A DNA stretch of 64,000 nt from an uncultured Litoreibacter sp. (GCA_947504205.1 CANNGL010000002.1:902001-966000); one strand, 5' to 3'; shown: positions 1 to 8,982, numbered from the stretch's first letter. Notes: generated by a model from the sequence alone, not told the origin. Translations and numbers: made by a program.

Positions 1-374
1 CCTCCACCGCGACGGAGGTACAAAACGATCCTACGGTTGAGCGCTGCGAACGACGCGCACGAGCTTTGGGATTTGGTTCATTCCGGGTGTGCAACATTTT
101 CGCGTGGCGCGACACAGATCCCTTCAAGATGCGCAAGTCCTCGGAACCGATCGGTCCTGAAAATGACAGCGCAATCATCGAGTCCTGCACTTGGGCGGAT
201 CGCGTCGTTTGCGCTTGGGGCACCCACGGAGAACACTTGAAACGCGGCCCACAGGTTGAACGCCTGGTACGCGAAACGGGCGTCACACCCTATCATTTGG
301 GCTTGAGCAAGCACGGCCATCCAAAGCATCCGCTCTATATTGGATATGCACAACGGCCGGAACCATGGCTCTGA
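1..374 (+). CDS. DUF1643 domain protein, 3' part (runs in from the left edge)
   Basis: The reading frame is open from base 3 and ends at TGA 372-374, so the gene enters from outside the window and lacks its start. The visible 123 residues begin STATEVQNDPTVERCERRA and continue with a NIFAWRDTDP block, a WADRVVCAWGTHG block and a final HPKHPLYIGYAQRPEPW. These are the usual signature blocks of the DUF1643 family, proteins of about 160-180 residues with no established function. Only the first 40 or so residues appear to be missing. The stop lies 16 bases before the next start, so it is probably cotranscribed with the hydrolase downstream. I infer no function beyond the family. Confidence 0.85.
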   Translation, partial: STATEVQNDPTVERCERRARALGFGSFRVCNIFAWRDTDPFKMRKSSEPIGPENDSAIIESCTWADRVVCAWGTHGEHLKRGPQVERLVRETGVTPYHLGLSKHGHPKHPLYIGYAQRPEPWL

Positions 375-390
375 GCAGCAGGTAGTGAAC

Positions 391-1284
391 ATGACCAGAT
401 CCAATATCGCAGGCTTCACCAAAGAGCGGGTCAACGTTGGTAATATCTCGTTGAGCGCGCATCGTGGCGGGTCCGGTCCTCCGCTGGTCCTGCTACATGG
501 ATATCCTCAGAACCATATGTGTTGGGAAAAGGTTGCTCCGACGTTGGCTCAGGATTTCACCTGCATAGTCCCTGATCTTCGAGGATACGGTGAAAGCGAT
601 GCCCCACCAGATAGTGAGGATCACAGTATCTATTCGAAACGCCAAATGGCGCAGGACATCGTGGCGGTGTTAGATCATTACGAGTTTCCAAAAGCGCACA
701 TCCTCGGCCATGATCGCGGGGGTCGTGTCGCGTACCGTTTTGCGCTGGATCATCCTAGTCGAGTAGATCGCTTGGGCATCATTGAAATTGTGCCAACTGG
801 AGATTTTTGGGGGTCTTGGAATGCGGACCTGGGAATGAAAGCGTATCACTGGACCTTTCTTGCACAGCCTGCCCCGCTTCCAGAACGGATGATTGGTGCA
901 GATCCGACCGCGTATATTGACTGGACCCTCAGCGCATGGACACTCGCGGCGCATTTGGATGTGTTCTCTACAGCAGCTTTGGAAAGCTATAGATCGCAAG
1001 CCAACAACCCGAGCCACCTTCATGCCATGTGCGCCGACTATCGCGCCGGAGCGACGTTTGACCGCGCCCTTGATGACGCTGACCGGGCGGCTGGCCGGAA
1101 GATCGAAAGCCCGTTAAGGTTCCTCTGGGCCGAGGGCGGTTTTCCTGCAGCCACCGGTGATCCTGCAGCGTTTTGGCGAAGTTGGGCTGACGATGTGACA
1201 GATCAATCGTGCATCTCTGGCCACTTTGTGATGGAAGAAAACCCGAAAGCTGTTTTGGACTGCTTTCAGGAGTTTTTCGCTTAA
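391..1284 (+). CDS. alpha/beta hydrolase, fluoroacetate/haloacetate dehalogenase-like
   Basis: 297-residue alpha/beta hydrolase that probably cleaves carbon-halogen bonds of small haloacids in the cytoplasm. Oxyanion motif HGYPQ is at 36-40. The nucleophile elbow GHDRGGR carries Asp108, Arg109 and Arg112, which align with the Asp/Arg/Arg set of the characterised fluoroacetate dehalogenase family. The halide-pocket pair is present as His153-Trp154 in AYHWTFLAQP, followed by Tyr217 in CADYRAG. The general-base His278 sits in SGHFVMEE. The triad acid expected in the LDILPT strand is Glu132 (IIEIVPT) instead of Asp. ATG 391 was chosen over GTG 385 and over a longer start that would overlap the upstream gene. 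Its stop overlaps the convergent RTX gene at TTAA. Substrate is unproven; an epoxide hydrolase-like or other dehalogenase is possible. Confidence 0.8.
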   Translation: MTRSNIAGFTKERVNVGNISLSAHRGGSGPPLVLLHGYPQNHMCWEKVAPTLAQDFTCIVPDLRGYGESDAPPDSEDHSIYSKRQMAQDIVAVLDHYEFPKAHILGHDRGGRVAYRFALDHPSRVDRLGIIEIVPTGDFWGSWNADLGMKAYHWTFLAQPAPLPERMIGADPTAYIDWTLSAWTLAAHLDVFSTAALESYRSQANNPSHLHAMCADYRAGATFDRALDDADRAAGRKIESPLRFLWAEGGFPAATGDPAAFWRSWADDVTDQSCISGHFVMEENPKAVLDCFQEFFA

Positions 1285-2264
1285 CCAAATATGCCTGTCA
1301 CCAGGAATATCTCTCCTGGGGTTAAGTCCGCCAGACCGCGCACTGTAGCAACAACTTCGCCATCCGCGAGGATTTGACTATTGGCACCGACGCTATTGGT
1401 TGTGATCACCGGTGGAGGTGTTCCTTCGACATATCCCAAGCGAATAATGTCTTCGCCCCGCGCATAGTCCAAGATTTCCGCACCATTGTCAGCATTGAGC
1501 CAAACACCCAGATCAAAGGCGTCGGCCTCTGAACCGCCTGTTGCCAGATCTCCATTTCCGATAACGAGTTGATCCATACCGGCATCGCCGATCAGAACAT
1601 CACCTTGGTCCAGATCGATGGCATCTACAACGCCGTCGTCTTTACCATCGTCGAGACCAAATATCTGATCGTTCCCAGCACCACCAACAAGTGTGTCAGC
1701 GCCCAGATCGCCATTAACCAGATCGTCCCCCTCATCACCGAGCAGGTAGTCTTCCCCGACGCCGCCGCTGAGTATATCACTGCCTGCTTCGCCGAGGATC
1801 AGGTCAGCTCCCGCTTCACCCACCAAAAGGTCATCAGCCGCGCCTCCTTCAATAGTGTCGGCACCGACCCCTCCGTAAATCGTATCCTCACCGGAGTCGC
1901 CTTTGAGGAAATCATCGCCCTCGAACCCGGCAATGGCATCAGCCCCAAAACCGCCCGAGACTGTATCATCTCCTTTGCCACCACTTATAAAGTCATCACC
2001 TTGGTTGCCGGAAAGACTGTCACCGCCGGGTCCGCCATATAGGTAATCAACCCCTTCCCCACCGAATAACGTGTCGGCACCTTTCATTCCTGACAGAACG
2101 TCATCACCTGCGAAGCCGGAAAGAATATCCCTCCCATCGCCACCCTCAATGGTGTCTTGCCCGTCGGTTCCGTCAACGGAATTTGCAGCTGATTCCTCAT
2201 CGTCGCCGGTATCAATGACCAAGCCAGCGAACAGCACACCCAAAATGGCGACAACACCCCACAT
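1281..2264 (-). CDS. RTX (hemolysin-type calcium-binding repeat) protein with N-terminal membrane anchor
   Basis: 327 residues. The N-terminus (about residues 1-17, MWGVVAILGVLFAGLVID) is one hydrophobic segment without a clear cleavage site, followed directly by GGxGxDxL-type nonapeptide repeats from about residue 35 to 205, including DTIEGGDGRD and DTLVGGAGND. Such repeats bind calcium and fold as parallel beta-rolls outside the cell. The last ~65 residues (EILDYARGEDIIRL ... PGEIFLVTGIFG) resemble the terminal module of other RTX proteins, usually the type I secretion signal. Start ATG at 2264 is preceded by GAGGAAT. Having both an N-terminal membrane segment and an RTX C-terminus is odd. 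The stop overlaps that of the convergent hydrolase. Function unknown. Confidence 0.85.
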   Translation of the reverse strand: MWGVVAILGVLFAGLVIDTGDDEESAANSVDGTDGQDTIEGGDGRDILSGFAGDDVLSGMKGADTLFGGEGVDYLYGGPGGDSLSGNQGDDFISGGKGDDTVSGGFGADAIAGFEGDDFLKGDSGEDTIYGGVGADTIEGGAADDLLVGEAGADLILGEAGSDILSGGVGEDYLLGDEGDDLVNGDLGADTLVGGAGNDQIFGLDDGKDDGVVDAIDLDQGDVLIGDAGMDQLVIGNGDLATGGSEADAFDLGVWLNADNGAEILDYARGEDIIRLGYVEGTPPPVITTNSVGANSQILADGEVVATVRGLADLTPGEIFLVTGIFG

Positions 2265-2619
2265 AAACTATTCCTCGTTACACACATCCCAGTGATGCAT
2301 AGGGTAAACGTGGCCGCCCAACCACCGCCAGATAAAAGACAGAAAAATGCCTTAATCTACCGATTCGAGCAGCGACGTGTTTCTGGCTCGAAGACAATTT
2401 CTGGAAACAACGGCATTCGTTTCGGAAAACCAACTGATCGCGTACGACTCCGTGCATTAACCGATTCTTGTGCGGCCCTCGCCAAACGGTCTTTCCTTTT
2501 GACAGGAAACTGACTATACGCGCCCATCTGATCTGTATTGGTCAGGTTTACTCCATGGGCCTTGCTGGACGACATCCCGGCCTGCGCCATTAACATTTTA
2601 ACTCATGAAGGAGACCCCG
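2265..2619. other. intergenic region between RTX gene and rpsO
   Basis: About 355 bases with no credible gene. It must hold the divergent promoters of the RTX gene (minus) and rpsO (plus). A perfect TTGACA occurs at 2499-2504 but I find no convincing -10 at 16-18 bases from it. The short open frames on both strands lack ribosome sites and family features. Confidence 0.5.
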
Positions 2620-2889
2620 ATGTCGATTACGTTGGAAGAAAAAGCCAAACTTATCAAAGAGTTTGGAACCAAAGATGGTGATACCGGCTCCCCTGAAGTT
2701 CAGGTTGCCATCCTCACATCACGCATAAACACTCTGACTGAGCACTTCAAAACCCACAAAAAAGACAACCATGGTCGTCGCGGGTTGCTGAAGATGGTTG
2801 CTCTGCGCCGGAAGCTTCTGGACTACACCAAAGGCAAAGACGAGGCTCGTTATCAAGACCTCATCAAACGCCTGGGCATCCGTCGCTAA
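2620..2889 (+). CDS. rpsO: 30S ribosomal protein S15
   Basis: 89 residues beginning [16 protein letters not shown], the standard length and sequence of bacterial S15, which binds 16S rRNA at the central-domain three-way junction early in 30S assembly. The core [17 protein letters not shown] and the [23 protein letters not shown] helix region are intact. An in-frame ATG exists at 2605, but ATG 2620 is preceded by AAGGAG at 2608-2613, so the shorter start is chosen. As in most bacteria pnp follows, but here one other gene is inserted between them. That gene starts only 10 bases after the S15 stop. Confidence 0.97.
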   Translation: MSITLEEKAKLIKEFGTKDGDTGSPEVQVAILTSRINTLTEHFKTHKKDNHGRRGLLKMVALRRKLLDYTKGKDEARYQDLIKRLGIRR

Positions 2890-2899
2890 GGATGATCGG

Positions 2900-4480
2900 T
2901 TGAGGAGCGACGCAAATCGCGCGTTCCAAATATATGGCGCGGTCCTTGTTTTCGCCGGGATCGCGCTTCTTTATTTTTTGGCTGTTTCGCGAACGCAGGG
3001 CCTGTTCGTCTACGCGCTTGACGATGCCTATATTCACTTGGCGCTCGCTGAGAATATTGCCCAAGGTCATTACGGCATCAATCCTGACGAGACAGCATCT
3101 CCATCATCCTCGATCATCTACCCGTTACTTCTCGTTCCCTCGCTGGGGTTCGGCCATCTCGCCCCGCTTATCCTTGCAACAATAGGCGCTTTGGGTGCTG
3201 CTTGGCTCCTGTCAGGTCTTGTCTGGCGCAGCTATGCCGCTGGGCCAACCGCCCCCGGCATATGGGAACCGGCACTGGTGCTGGCCGCTATGTTGCTTTG
3301 CGCAAATCTGTTCGGGTTGCCCTTTACCGGCATGGAACACACATTGCATGTCTGGGCGAGCCTTGCCGTATTAGTCGGCCTTATTGATGTTGCTAACGGG
3401 AAAAACGTCTCGTGGTCGCTACTGCTCGGCTTGGTCGCGTGTCCCTTGCTCAGGTTCGAAGGCGTGGCACTGACTTCTCTTGCCTTGATCACGCTGGCCA
3501 GCTTTGGGCACTGGAGGTCGTCTCTGATAACGCTGATAGTATTGGTTCTGATTTTTGTTGGGTACGGCGTTCTGATGTCGTCGCTCGGCCTTCCAGTTCT
3601 GCCTAGTAGCGTGCTCACAAAACACGCGGCGACCGCTGCAATTCTGGACGAAGGGGCCGGAAACCCACTGGCATGGGTCATCGTTGATCTCATCAGGTCT
3701 TTGAAAGAGGCCAAGGCCGCACAACTGGCAATGGGCTTCACCCTGTTGATGATCGCCGCCGCGCGCGTTGCAAAAACGCAGGGACCTCTGGCAGGGATTT
3801 GGCTTTGCATCGCAGGCGCGACCGGAGCACATATTTTGTTTGGTCAGTATGGCTGGTTCTCGCGATATGAAATCTACATTGTCGCAACGTGCTTGGCCGC
3901 GATGCTTTATGCATATCGCGATTTCTTCTCGTCAGATATTGCCCTTAAACCATTACGCGCGGTCGGGATCACGATTGGCCTCTTGGTGATCGGAAGCCCA
4001 TATGCCTATTCCACCGCATTAACGCCCAGCGCTTCTGAAAATATTTACGCACAACACTATCAGATGCACCGGTTTTCCAAGAATTTCTTTATTGGTGGTG
4101 TGGCTGCGAACGACATCGGCTACGTTGCATATAACAATCCATCATATCTGCTGGACTTATGGGGTTTGGGATCCGAGGCAGCACGCTTGGCGGCGGGCGA
4201 TGGTGTAAGGTCTCCGGACGAAATCGGTAAGCTCACACAGGATCGAGCCATCGACTATGCGATGGTCTTTGACGAATGGTTCCCAGATGGGCTTCCTCCT
4301 GATTGGTGTCGAATGGCGATTCTTGCGACACCAAAGGTCATCTCGGAGCATGCTGAGGTCTCGTTCTATCTTATTAACAAGAGCAGGGAAGCAGAATTCG
4401 TCGCCGCGCTTGAAGCGTTTTCGGACGCACTTCCAGAGGTCTCAAGCCTCAGCCTTCAACCCGACTGCAATCACAACTGA
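2900..4480 (+). CDS. polytopic membrane protein, GT-C glycosyltransferase-like
   Basis: About 526 residues using TTG 2900, preceded by AAGGAT at 2888-2893 that overlaps the rpsO stop. No ATG lies in frame before the conserved N-terminal region, so the weak start seems real. The first membrane helix (about residues 11-28) is followed by LDDAYIHLALAEN, an acidic DD pair in the first outer loop. That is the hallmark of GT-C lipid-phosphosugar transferases such as PMT/ArnT types. About ten further hydrophobic segments follow, then a soluble C-terminal domain of ~130 residues. It may transfer a sugar from a polyprenyl carrier to a glycan or lipid outside the membrane; no substrate can be read from sequence. 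A hypothetical protein annotation would be equally fair. It is probably cotranscribed with rpsO. Confidence 0.65.
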   Translation: MRSDANRAFQIYGAVLVFAGIALLYFLAVSRTQGLFVYALDDAYIHLALAENIAQGHYGINPDETASPSSSIIYPLLLVPSLGFGHLAPLILATIGALGAAWLLSGLVWRSYAAGPTAPGIWEPALVLAAMLLCANLFGLPFTGMEHTLHVWASLAVLVGLIDVANGKNVSWSLLLGLVACPLLRFEGVALTSLALITLASFGHWRSSLITLIVLVLIFVGYGVLMSSLGLPVLPSSVLTKHAATAAILDEGAGNPLAWVIVDLIRSLKEAKAAQLAMGFTLLMIAAARVAKTQGPLAGIWLCIAGATGAHILFGQYGWFSRYEIYIVATCLAAMLYAYRDFFSSDIALKPLRAVGITIGLLVIGSPYAYSTALTPSASENIYAQHYQMHRFSKNFFIGGVAANDIGYVAYNNPSYLLDLWGLGSEAARLAAGDGVRSPDEIGKLTQDRAIDYAMVFDEWFPDGLPPDWCRMAILATPKVISEHAEVSFYLINKSREAEFVAALEAFSDALPEVSSLSLQPDCNHN

Positions 4481-4621
4481 GGCAAACCGGGCCATCCAGT
4501 CCGCCGCTTCAGCTACTCCGTCGCGCCACTACCACTTCCCAAGCCAACAAAACTACTGTAAGGCCCCTGCATCTGAGACGTGATGCGCGGGCCCCGGCAT
4601 CATACAAAGGACATAGGGGTC

Positions 4622-4679
4622 GGCGGCAATGGGGCCGCCATTGAAATGGGAGACCCGGGAACGCCCGGGAGTGCTCCCT
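4622..4679 (+). promoter_or_regulatory. pnp 5' leader with two tandem hairpins
   Basis: GGCGGC 4622-4627 pairs with GCCGCC 4634-4639. The second hairpin is stronger: GGGAG 4648-4652 and CCCGGG 4654-4659 pair back with CCCGGG 4664-4669 and CTCCC 4674-4678 around an AACG loop. Both precede the pnp ribosome site (AGGAAA 4683-4688). In enterobacteria a pnp leader stem is cut by RNase III and used for autoregulation. The position fits that role, but the mechanism here is inference. Confidence 0.5.
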
Positions 4680-4694
4680 CACAGGAAACGATAC

Positions 4695-6836
4695 ATGTTC
4701 AATCAAACCAAGAAATCCATCAAGTGGGGTGAAGAAACCCTGACTCTGGAAACGGGCAAAGTTGCCCGCCAAGCAGACGGCTCTGTCATCGCCACTTATG
4801 GCGAAACCAGCGTAATGGCTAACGTGACATATGCGCGCCAACAAAAGCCGGGTCAGGACTTCTTCCCACTGACCGTGCACTACAATGAGAAGTACTATGC
4901 CGCTGGTAAAATCCCTGGCGGCTTCTTCAAACGTGAAGCACGCCCGACAGAAAAAGAGACGCTGACATCGCGTCTCATCGACCGCCCAATTCGCCCGCTC
5001 TTCGTTCCCGGCTTCAAAAACGAAGTTCTGGTGATCTGCACCGTGCTTAGCCACGATCTGGTGAATGACCCAGACGTCGTTGCAATGATCGCCGCATCTG
5101 CCGCTCTGACCATTTCCGGCGCTCCCTTCATGGGGCCAATTGCTGGTTGCCGCGTCGGTTACGAGGATGGCGAATACATCCTGAACCCTGAGATCGACGA
5201 TATGCATGATCTCCGTAACAACCCCGAGCAGCGTCTCGATCTGGTCGTTGCTGGCACCAAAGACGCCGTGATGATGGTGGAGTCTGAAGCTTACGAACTG
5301 AGCGAAGACGAAATGCTGGGCGCTGTCACATTTGCGCATGAGCAGATTCAACCCGTTATCGATTTGATTATTGATCTGGCAGAAGATGCCGCCAAGGAAC
5401 CCCTCGACTTCACGCCTCCGGATTATTCCGAGCTTTATGCTGCGGTGAAGAAAGCTGGCGAAAAGGCGATGCAGAAAGCCTATTCGATCACCGACAAGCA
5501 GGAGCGAGTTACTGCTGTCTCCGAGGCGAAAGAAGCCATCAAAGAAAAACTCTCTGAAGAGCAGCTCGAAGACGAAAACCTTGGCTCTGCTCTGAAGAAG
5601 CTTGAATCAACCGTGCTTCGTTCAGACGTTGTGAAGAACAAGAAACGAATCGATGGTCGTGCCTTGGATAAGGTCCGCGCAATTGATTGTGAAACAGGTC
5701 TGCTGCCTCGTACGCACGGTTCTGCACTGTTCACTCGCGGTGAGACTCAAGGATTGGTTGTGACCACTCTGGGCACTGGTGATGACGAGCAGATGATCGA
5801 CGCGCTGCAAGGCACCTATCGCTCGAACTTCTTGCTGCACTACAACTTCCCTCCTTACTCGGTTGGTGAAGTCGGTCGTTTTGGCCCTCCGGGTCGTCGC
5901 GAGATCGGGCACGGGAAGCTGGCGTGGCGCGCGCTTCAAGCCGTTTTGCCTGCAGCAACTGATTTCCCCTACACGATCCGCTTGGTTTCTGAGATCACAG
6001 AATCCAACGGGTCCTCTTCAATGGCGTCGGTGTGTGGCGGTTCGCTGTCGATGATGGACGCTGGTGTGCCGTTGAAAGCGCCAGTTGCCGGCGTCGCCAT
6101 GGGCCTGGTACTGGAAGACGATGGTGATTTCGCCATTTTGACCGATATCCTGGGTGACGAAGATCATTTGGGCGACATGGACTTTAAAGTGGCTGGTACC
6201 GAAAATGGCATCACGTCACTGCAGATGGACATCAAGGTTGCAGGTATCACTCCTGAAATCATGAAGCAGGCCCTTGCACAGGCCAAAGAAGGCCGGATGC
6301 ATATTCTGGGTGAGATGTCTAAAGCCCTGACCGAAGCTGGCGACTTCTCGGTTCATGCGCCACGTATCGAAACGATGCAGGTGCCGACTGACAAGATTCG
6401 TGAAGTTATCGGCTCGGGCGGCAAGGTCATCCGTGAGATTGTGGAAGTATCTGGCGCCAAAGTCGACATCAACGATGACGGCGTTATCAAGATCGCATCG
6501 CCGAATGGCGACTCGATCAAGAAGGCCTACGACATGATCCACTCGATCGTGGCCGAACCGGAAGAGGGCATGGTCTATACCGGAACAGTTGTGAAGATTG
6601 TCGATTTCGGTGCCTTCGTGAACTTCTTTGGGAAGCGCGATGGTCTGGTGCACGTGTCGCAGATTGAAAACCGTCGTTTGAACCACCCATCTGACGTTCT
6701 GAAAGAAGGACAAGAAGTGAAAGTCAAACTTCTGGGCTTCGATGATCGTGGTAAGGTTCGCCTGTCGATGAAGGTCGTCGACCAAGAAACCGGTGAAGAA
6801 ATAAAAGAAGAAAAGAAAGAGAAAGCCGCAGACTAA
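4695..6836 (+). CDS. pnp: polyribonucleotide nucleotidyltransferase (PNPase)
   Basis: 713 residues starting [16 protein letters not shown]; the longer in-frame start at 4629 is rejected because AGGAAA lies just before ATG 4695 and the length then matches the family. PNPase is the phosphorolytic 3'-5' exoribonuclease of RNA decay and a degradosome partner of RNase E. Two RNase PH domains (about 1-230 and 310-550) flank the helical domain. The active-site acidic block [16 protein letters not shown] is intact. A KH domain follows ([10 protein letters not shown], about 575-635), then an S1 domain ([18 protein letters not shown]) and a short lysine/glutamate tail. Two leader hairpins upstream and a strong terminator downstream define a separate 3' end. 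Confidence 0.97.
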   Translation: MFNQTKKSIKWGEETLTLETGKVARQADGSVIATYGETSVMANVTYARQQKPGQDFFPLTVHYNEKYYAAGKIPGGFFKREARPTEKETLTSRLIDRPIRPLFVPGFKNEVLVICTVLSHDLVNDPDVVAMIAASAALTISGAPFMGPIAGCRVGYEDGEYILNPEIDDMHDLRNNPEQRLDLVVAGTKDAVMMVESEAYELSEDEMLGAVTFAHEQIQPVIDLIIDLAEDAAKEPLDFTPPDYSELYAAVKKAGEKAMQKAYSITDKQERVTAVSEAKEAIKEKLSEEQLEDENLGSALKKLESTVLRSDVVKNKKRIDGRALDKVRAIDCETGLLPRTHGSALFTRGETQGLVVTTLGTGDDEQMIDALQGTYRSNFLLHYNFPPYSVGEVGRFGPPGRREIGHGKLAWRALQAVLPAATDFPYTIRLVSEITESNGSSSMASVCGGSLSMMDAGVPLKAPVAGVAMGLVLEDDGDFAILTDILGDEDHLGDMDFKVAGTENGITSLQMDIKVAGITPEIMKQALAQAKEGRMHILGEMSKALTEAGDFSVHAPRIETMQVPTDKIREVIGSGGKVIREIVEVSGAKVDINDDGVIKIASPNGDSIKKAYDMIHSIVAEPEEGMVYTGTVVKIVDFGAFVNFFGKRDGLVHVSQIENRRLNHPSDVLKEGQEVKVKLLGFDDRGKVRLSMKVVDQETGEEIKEEKKEKAAD

Positions 6837-6862
6837 ACGGATCTGCTTAGCTCTCGAAAATG

Positions 6863-6902
6863 TAGCCCCGCTGGAAACAGTGGGGCTATTTCTATTCTAT
6901 TG
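6863..6902 (+). terminator. Rho-independent terminator of pnp
   Basis: TAGCCCCGCTG 6863-6873 and CAGTGGGGCTA 6878-6888 form an 11-bp stem (one G-T pair) with a GAAA tetraloop, followed by TTTCTATTCTATT. Confidence 0.9.
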
Positions 6903-6932
6903 TCCAGAATCTCCATTAGGCGACGCCACGTT

Positions 6933-7006
6933 AACTCTTCCACTCTGAAGAAGAGTTTCGACAACTTCTGTTGTTGGGTTAGTTTCCCATTAAGGAATAA
7001 AATTCC
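6933..7006 (+). promoter_or_regulatory. structured leader of the GDSL hydrolase gene
   Basis: Three small inverted repeats lie in the 120 bases before the start: AACTCTTC 6933-6940 with GAAGAGTT 6950-6957, ACAAC 6961-6965 with GTTGT 6970-6974, and GGAAT 6994-6998 with ATTCC 7002-7006. The last ends seven bases before the GGGGGAA ribosome site. They could influence RNA stability or translation. No known riboswitch is recognised. Confidence 0.25.
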
Positions 7007-7020
7007 ATTTTGGGGGAACA

Positions 7021-7998
7021 ATGAATAATTTTCTGAAATCGATGGCGGTTGTTACATCGTTGGTGCTATCGACGCCGGCCTCGGCTTCGACACTCACAGA
7101 TACTTTCAGCAGTTTCTGGGTATTGGGCGACAGCCTCAGTGATAATGGAAATCTGTTCGCATCCATTTCCCAACCCCCAGCGCCGTATTTCAATGGACGC
7201 TTTTCAAACGGACCAGTCTGGAACGAAAGCATAATCGCAGAATTTAGAGATGCTGGCCAAAGTTCAATCACGATACCTGCTGTTGGCACTTTCGACGGGA
7301 ACTTCGCCTATGGCGGCTCGAGAACCTCTGGTGAAAACGAAACCTCTCCTCTGATCCCCGGCCTCGATGTACAGACAGGTCTTCTGAGTACAGCCAAACC
7401 AGCTTGGGGAGATCGACCACTTGTTTCGATCTGGGCCGGTGCCAACAACATATTTCAGGAACTAGATGAACAGACACCAGAGGATATCGCAGAGGAAGCT
7501 GTAAACGATATTCAAGCCACCATAAACGCGTTGATCTTTTTGGGGGTGAAAGACTTCTTAGTATTTAATTTGCCAGATGTTGGAGAAACTCCACGGTTCC
7601 GCGGCACCGGTATGGATCAAGATCTCGCTACCAGGGCTTCGACGGAGTTCAATCGATTGATTGCAGGATTGAACCCGGCAGGGGCCAACATAATCGACAT
7701 CGATGTAGCCACAGTGTTTGCTGACATCGTGGCGGACCCGGCTGCGGCAGGATACGCTAATATCTCTGATGAATGTATCAATAATCTGATTTTCTTCGCC
7801 ACTGACACTCCCTGCAATCCAGACACGTGGGCTTTCTGGGACGACGTGCATCCGACCGCGCGTGTTCATGGCGAAATCAACGCGTTGGTTCGAGAGCGGA
7901 TCGCCGAGGAGATTGCACCCGTACCGCTCCCTGCGAGCGGGTTGCTTCTGGTGTTTGCCATTGGCGGTTTGGCAGCAGCGCGAAAACGAGCCGCTTAA
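7021..7998 (+). CDS. SGNH/GDSL hydrolase with VPLPA-CTERM sorting signal
   Basis: 325-residue surface esterase/lipase-type protein. The signal peptide is about residues 1-22 (cleavage near PASA-S). Block I GDSLSDNGN places the catalytic Ser38. Later blocks are FNGRFSNGPVW, WAGANN with the oxyanion Asn, and the C-terminal DDVHPT with Asp274/His277 completing the catalytic set. The last 25 residues are VPLPASGLLL, a hydrophobic helix and RKRAA, the VPLPA form of PEP-CTERM recognised by exosortase XrtD, which is encoded about 31 kb downstream. It should therefore be exported by Sec, held by its C-terminal helix, cleaved after the motif and released or attached to surface glycan. The substrate may be acylated or O-acetylated polysaccharide (inference). 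GGGGGAA precedes the ATG. Confidence 0.9.
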   Translation: MNNFLKSMAVVTSLVLSTPASASTLTDTFSSFWVLGDSLSDNGNLFASISQPPAPYFNGRFSNGPVWNESIIAEFRDAGQSSITIPAVGTFDGNFAYGGSRTSGENETSPLIPGLDVQTGLLSTAKPAWGDRPLVSIWAGANNIFQELDEQTPEDIAEEAVNDIQATINALIFLGVKDFLVFNLPDVGETPRFRGTGMDQDLATRASTEFNRLIAGLNPAGANIIDIDVATVFADIVADPAAAGYANISDECINNLIFFATDTPCNPDTWAFWDDVHPTARVHGEINALVRERIAEEIAPVPLPASGLLLVFAIGGLAAARKRAA

Positions 7999-8112
7999 TA
8001 CTCTGGCGAGGACTTCAAGTTATCATCCCCTTCGAAACAGTCTCGTGGACGTTTCGGCGGGGATTTTGTATTGGGCAGACCTAAAGATCTGCAAATCGCC
8101 CGGAAAAAGATA

Positions 8113-8982
8113 ATGGCCGCAGAAGCCCATCTCGACGTCACCGTGGTAACCGTTGCCTTCAACAGCACTGCGGTGCTACCCACGATGCTTGCATCTGTTC
8201 CTTCGGATATCCGGGTGATCATCGTTGATAATGGATCGTCGGACATCGCCGAGTTGCAGGTGCTTGCTCAAAGGGAAAACACTGAACTCGTGCTTAACGA
8301 GATAAACAGAGGTTTCGGAATAGCCTGCAACCAAGGAGCGCAGCGAGCGACGACCGAGTTCCTGTTATTTCTCAATCCAGATGCCACGTTGGAGCAAGGC
8401 GCGCTCGAGGGGCTTGTGGCTGCAGCCAGAGCCTATCCCCACGCTTCAGCCTTTAATCCAAGGATCGCCAGTTCCTCTGGCAAGCCCGTCTTCCGTCGCT
8501 CAAGCCACCTCGTGCCCAAGTCATCGAGAATGCCGCGAGGATGGCCTGCGGCGGACACCGAGGTCAGCATATTATCCGGCGCGGCATTGTTCGTTCGTAA
8601 AGCGGCTTTCGATCAGATCGGTGGCTTTGACCCTGAAATATTTCTGTATCACGAAGATGATGACATTGCGCGACGCCTTAATGACGAGTGCGGCCCAATT
8701 ATGTTTGTTCGAGAACCGTTGGTGCGCCATCTGGGCGGTCATTCGTCTTCGAGATCCGCTGAGATAGCGGCTCTCAAGGGCTGGCATATGGGACGATCTC
8801 GAGCTTACACCACCCAAAAACATGAACGACCTTTTGCTTTCGCGGTTAGTTTGGGCTCCGCCATCTTGCAATTGCTTTCACCGCTTGTCGTGCTGTCTCG
8901 GCGTAAGCGAGCAAAGCAATGGGCCTTTTTGAAAGGCGTCTTGAGCACCTACCGACACTCGGTAAATCTCAATCATAAATAG
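8113..8982 (+). CDS. family 2 glycosyltransferase, rhamnosyltransferase-like
   Basis: 289 residues using ATG 8113 with GGAAAAAGA upstream; an in-frame TTG at 8071 has no better ribosome site. The N-terminal GT-A nucleotide-sugar fold shows VTVVTVAFNS, IIVDNGSSD and NRGFGIACNQGA, then FLNPDA with the DxD-like metal site. SGAALFVRKAAFDQIGGFDPEIF and YHEDDDIARRL are typical of the rhamnosyltransferase (WbbL-like) branch of GT2. A C-terminal hydrophobic stretch (about 250-270) suggests membrane association. Together with rml genes in this window, a dTDP-rhamnose donor is plausible but not proved. It lies 114 bases after the GDSL hydrolase gene on the same strand. Confidence 0.85.
   Translation: MAAEAHLDVTVVTVAFNSTAVLPTMLASVPSDIRVIIVDNGSSDIAELQVLAQRENTELVLNEINRGFGIACNQGAQRATTEFLLFLNPDATLEQGALEGLVAAARAYPHASAFNPRIASSSGKPVFRRSSHLVPKSSRMPRGWPAADTEVSILSGAALFVRKAAFDQIGGFDPEIFLYHEDDDIARRLNDECGPIMFVREPLVRHLGGHSSSRSAEIAALKGWHMGRSRAYTTQKHERPFAFAVSLGSAILQLLSPLVVLSRRKRAKQWAFLKGVLSTYRHSVNLNHK

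Noticed and set aside
2499-2520. TTGACA followed by TATACG as an rpsO promoter
   Set aside because: The two are only 10 bases apart, too close for a sigma-70 promoter, and no -10 exists at 16-18 bases.
4509-5351. 280-codon open frame antisense to the pnp start
   Set aside because: Lies wholly opposite pnp and its leader, has no family motif or ribosome site; a shadow of GC-rich coding sequence.
6216-6785. 189-codon open frame antisense to pnp
   Set aside because: Opposite the KH/S1 region of a certain gene; no features of its own.
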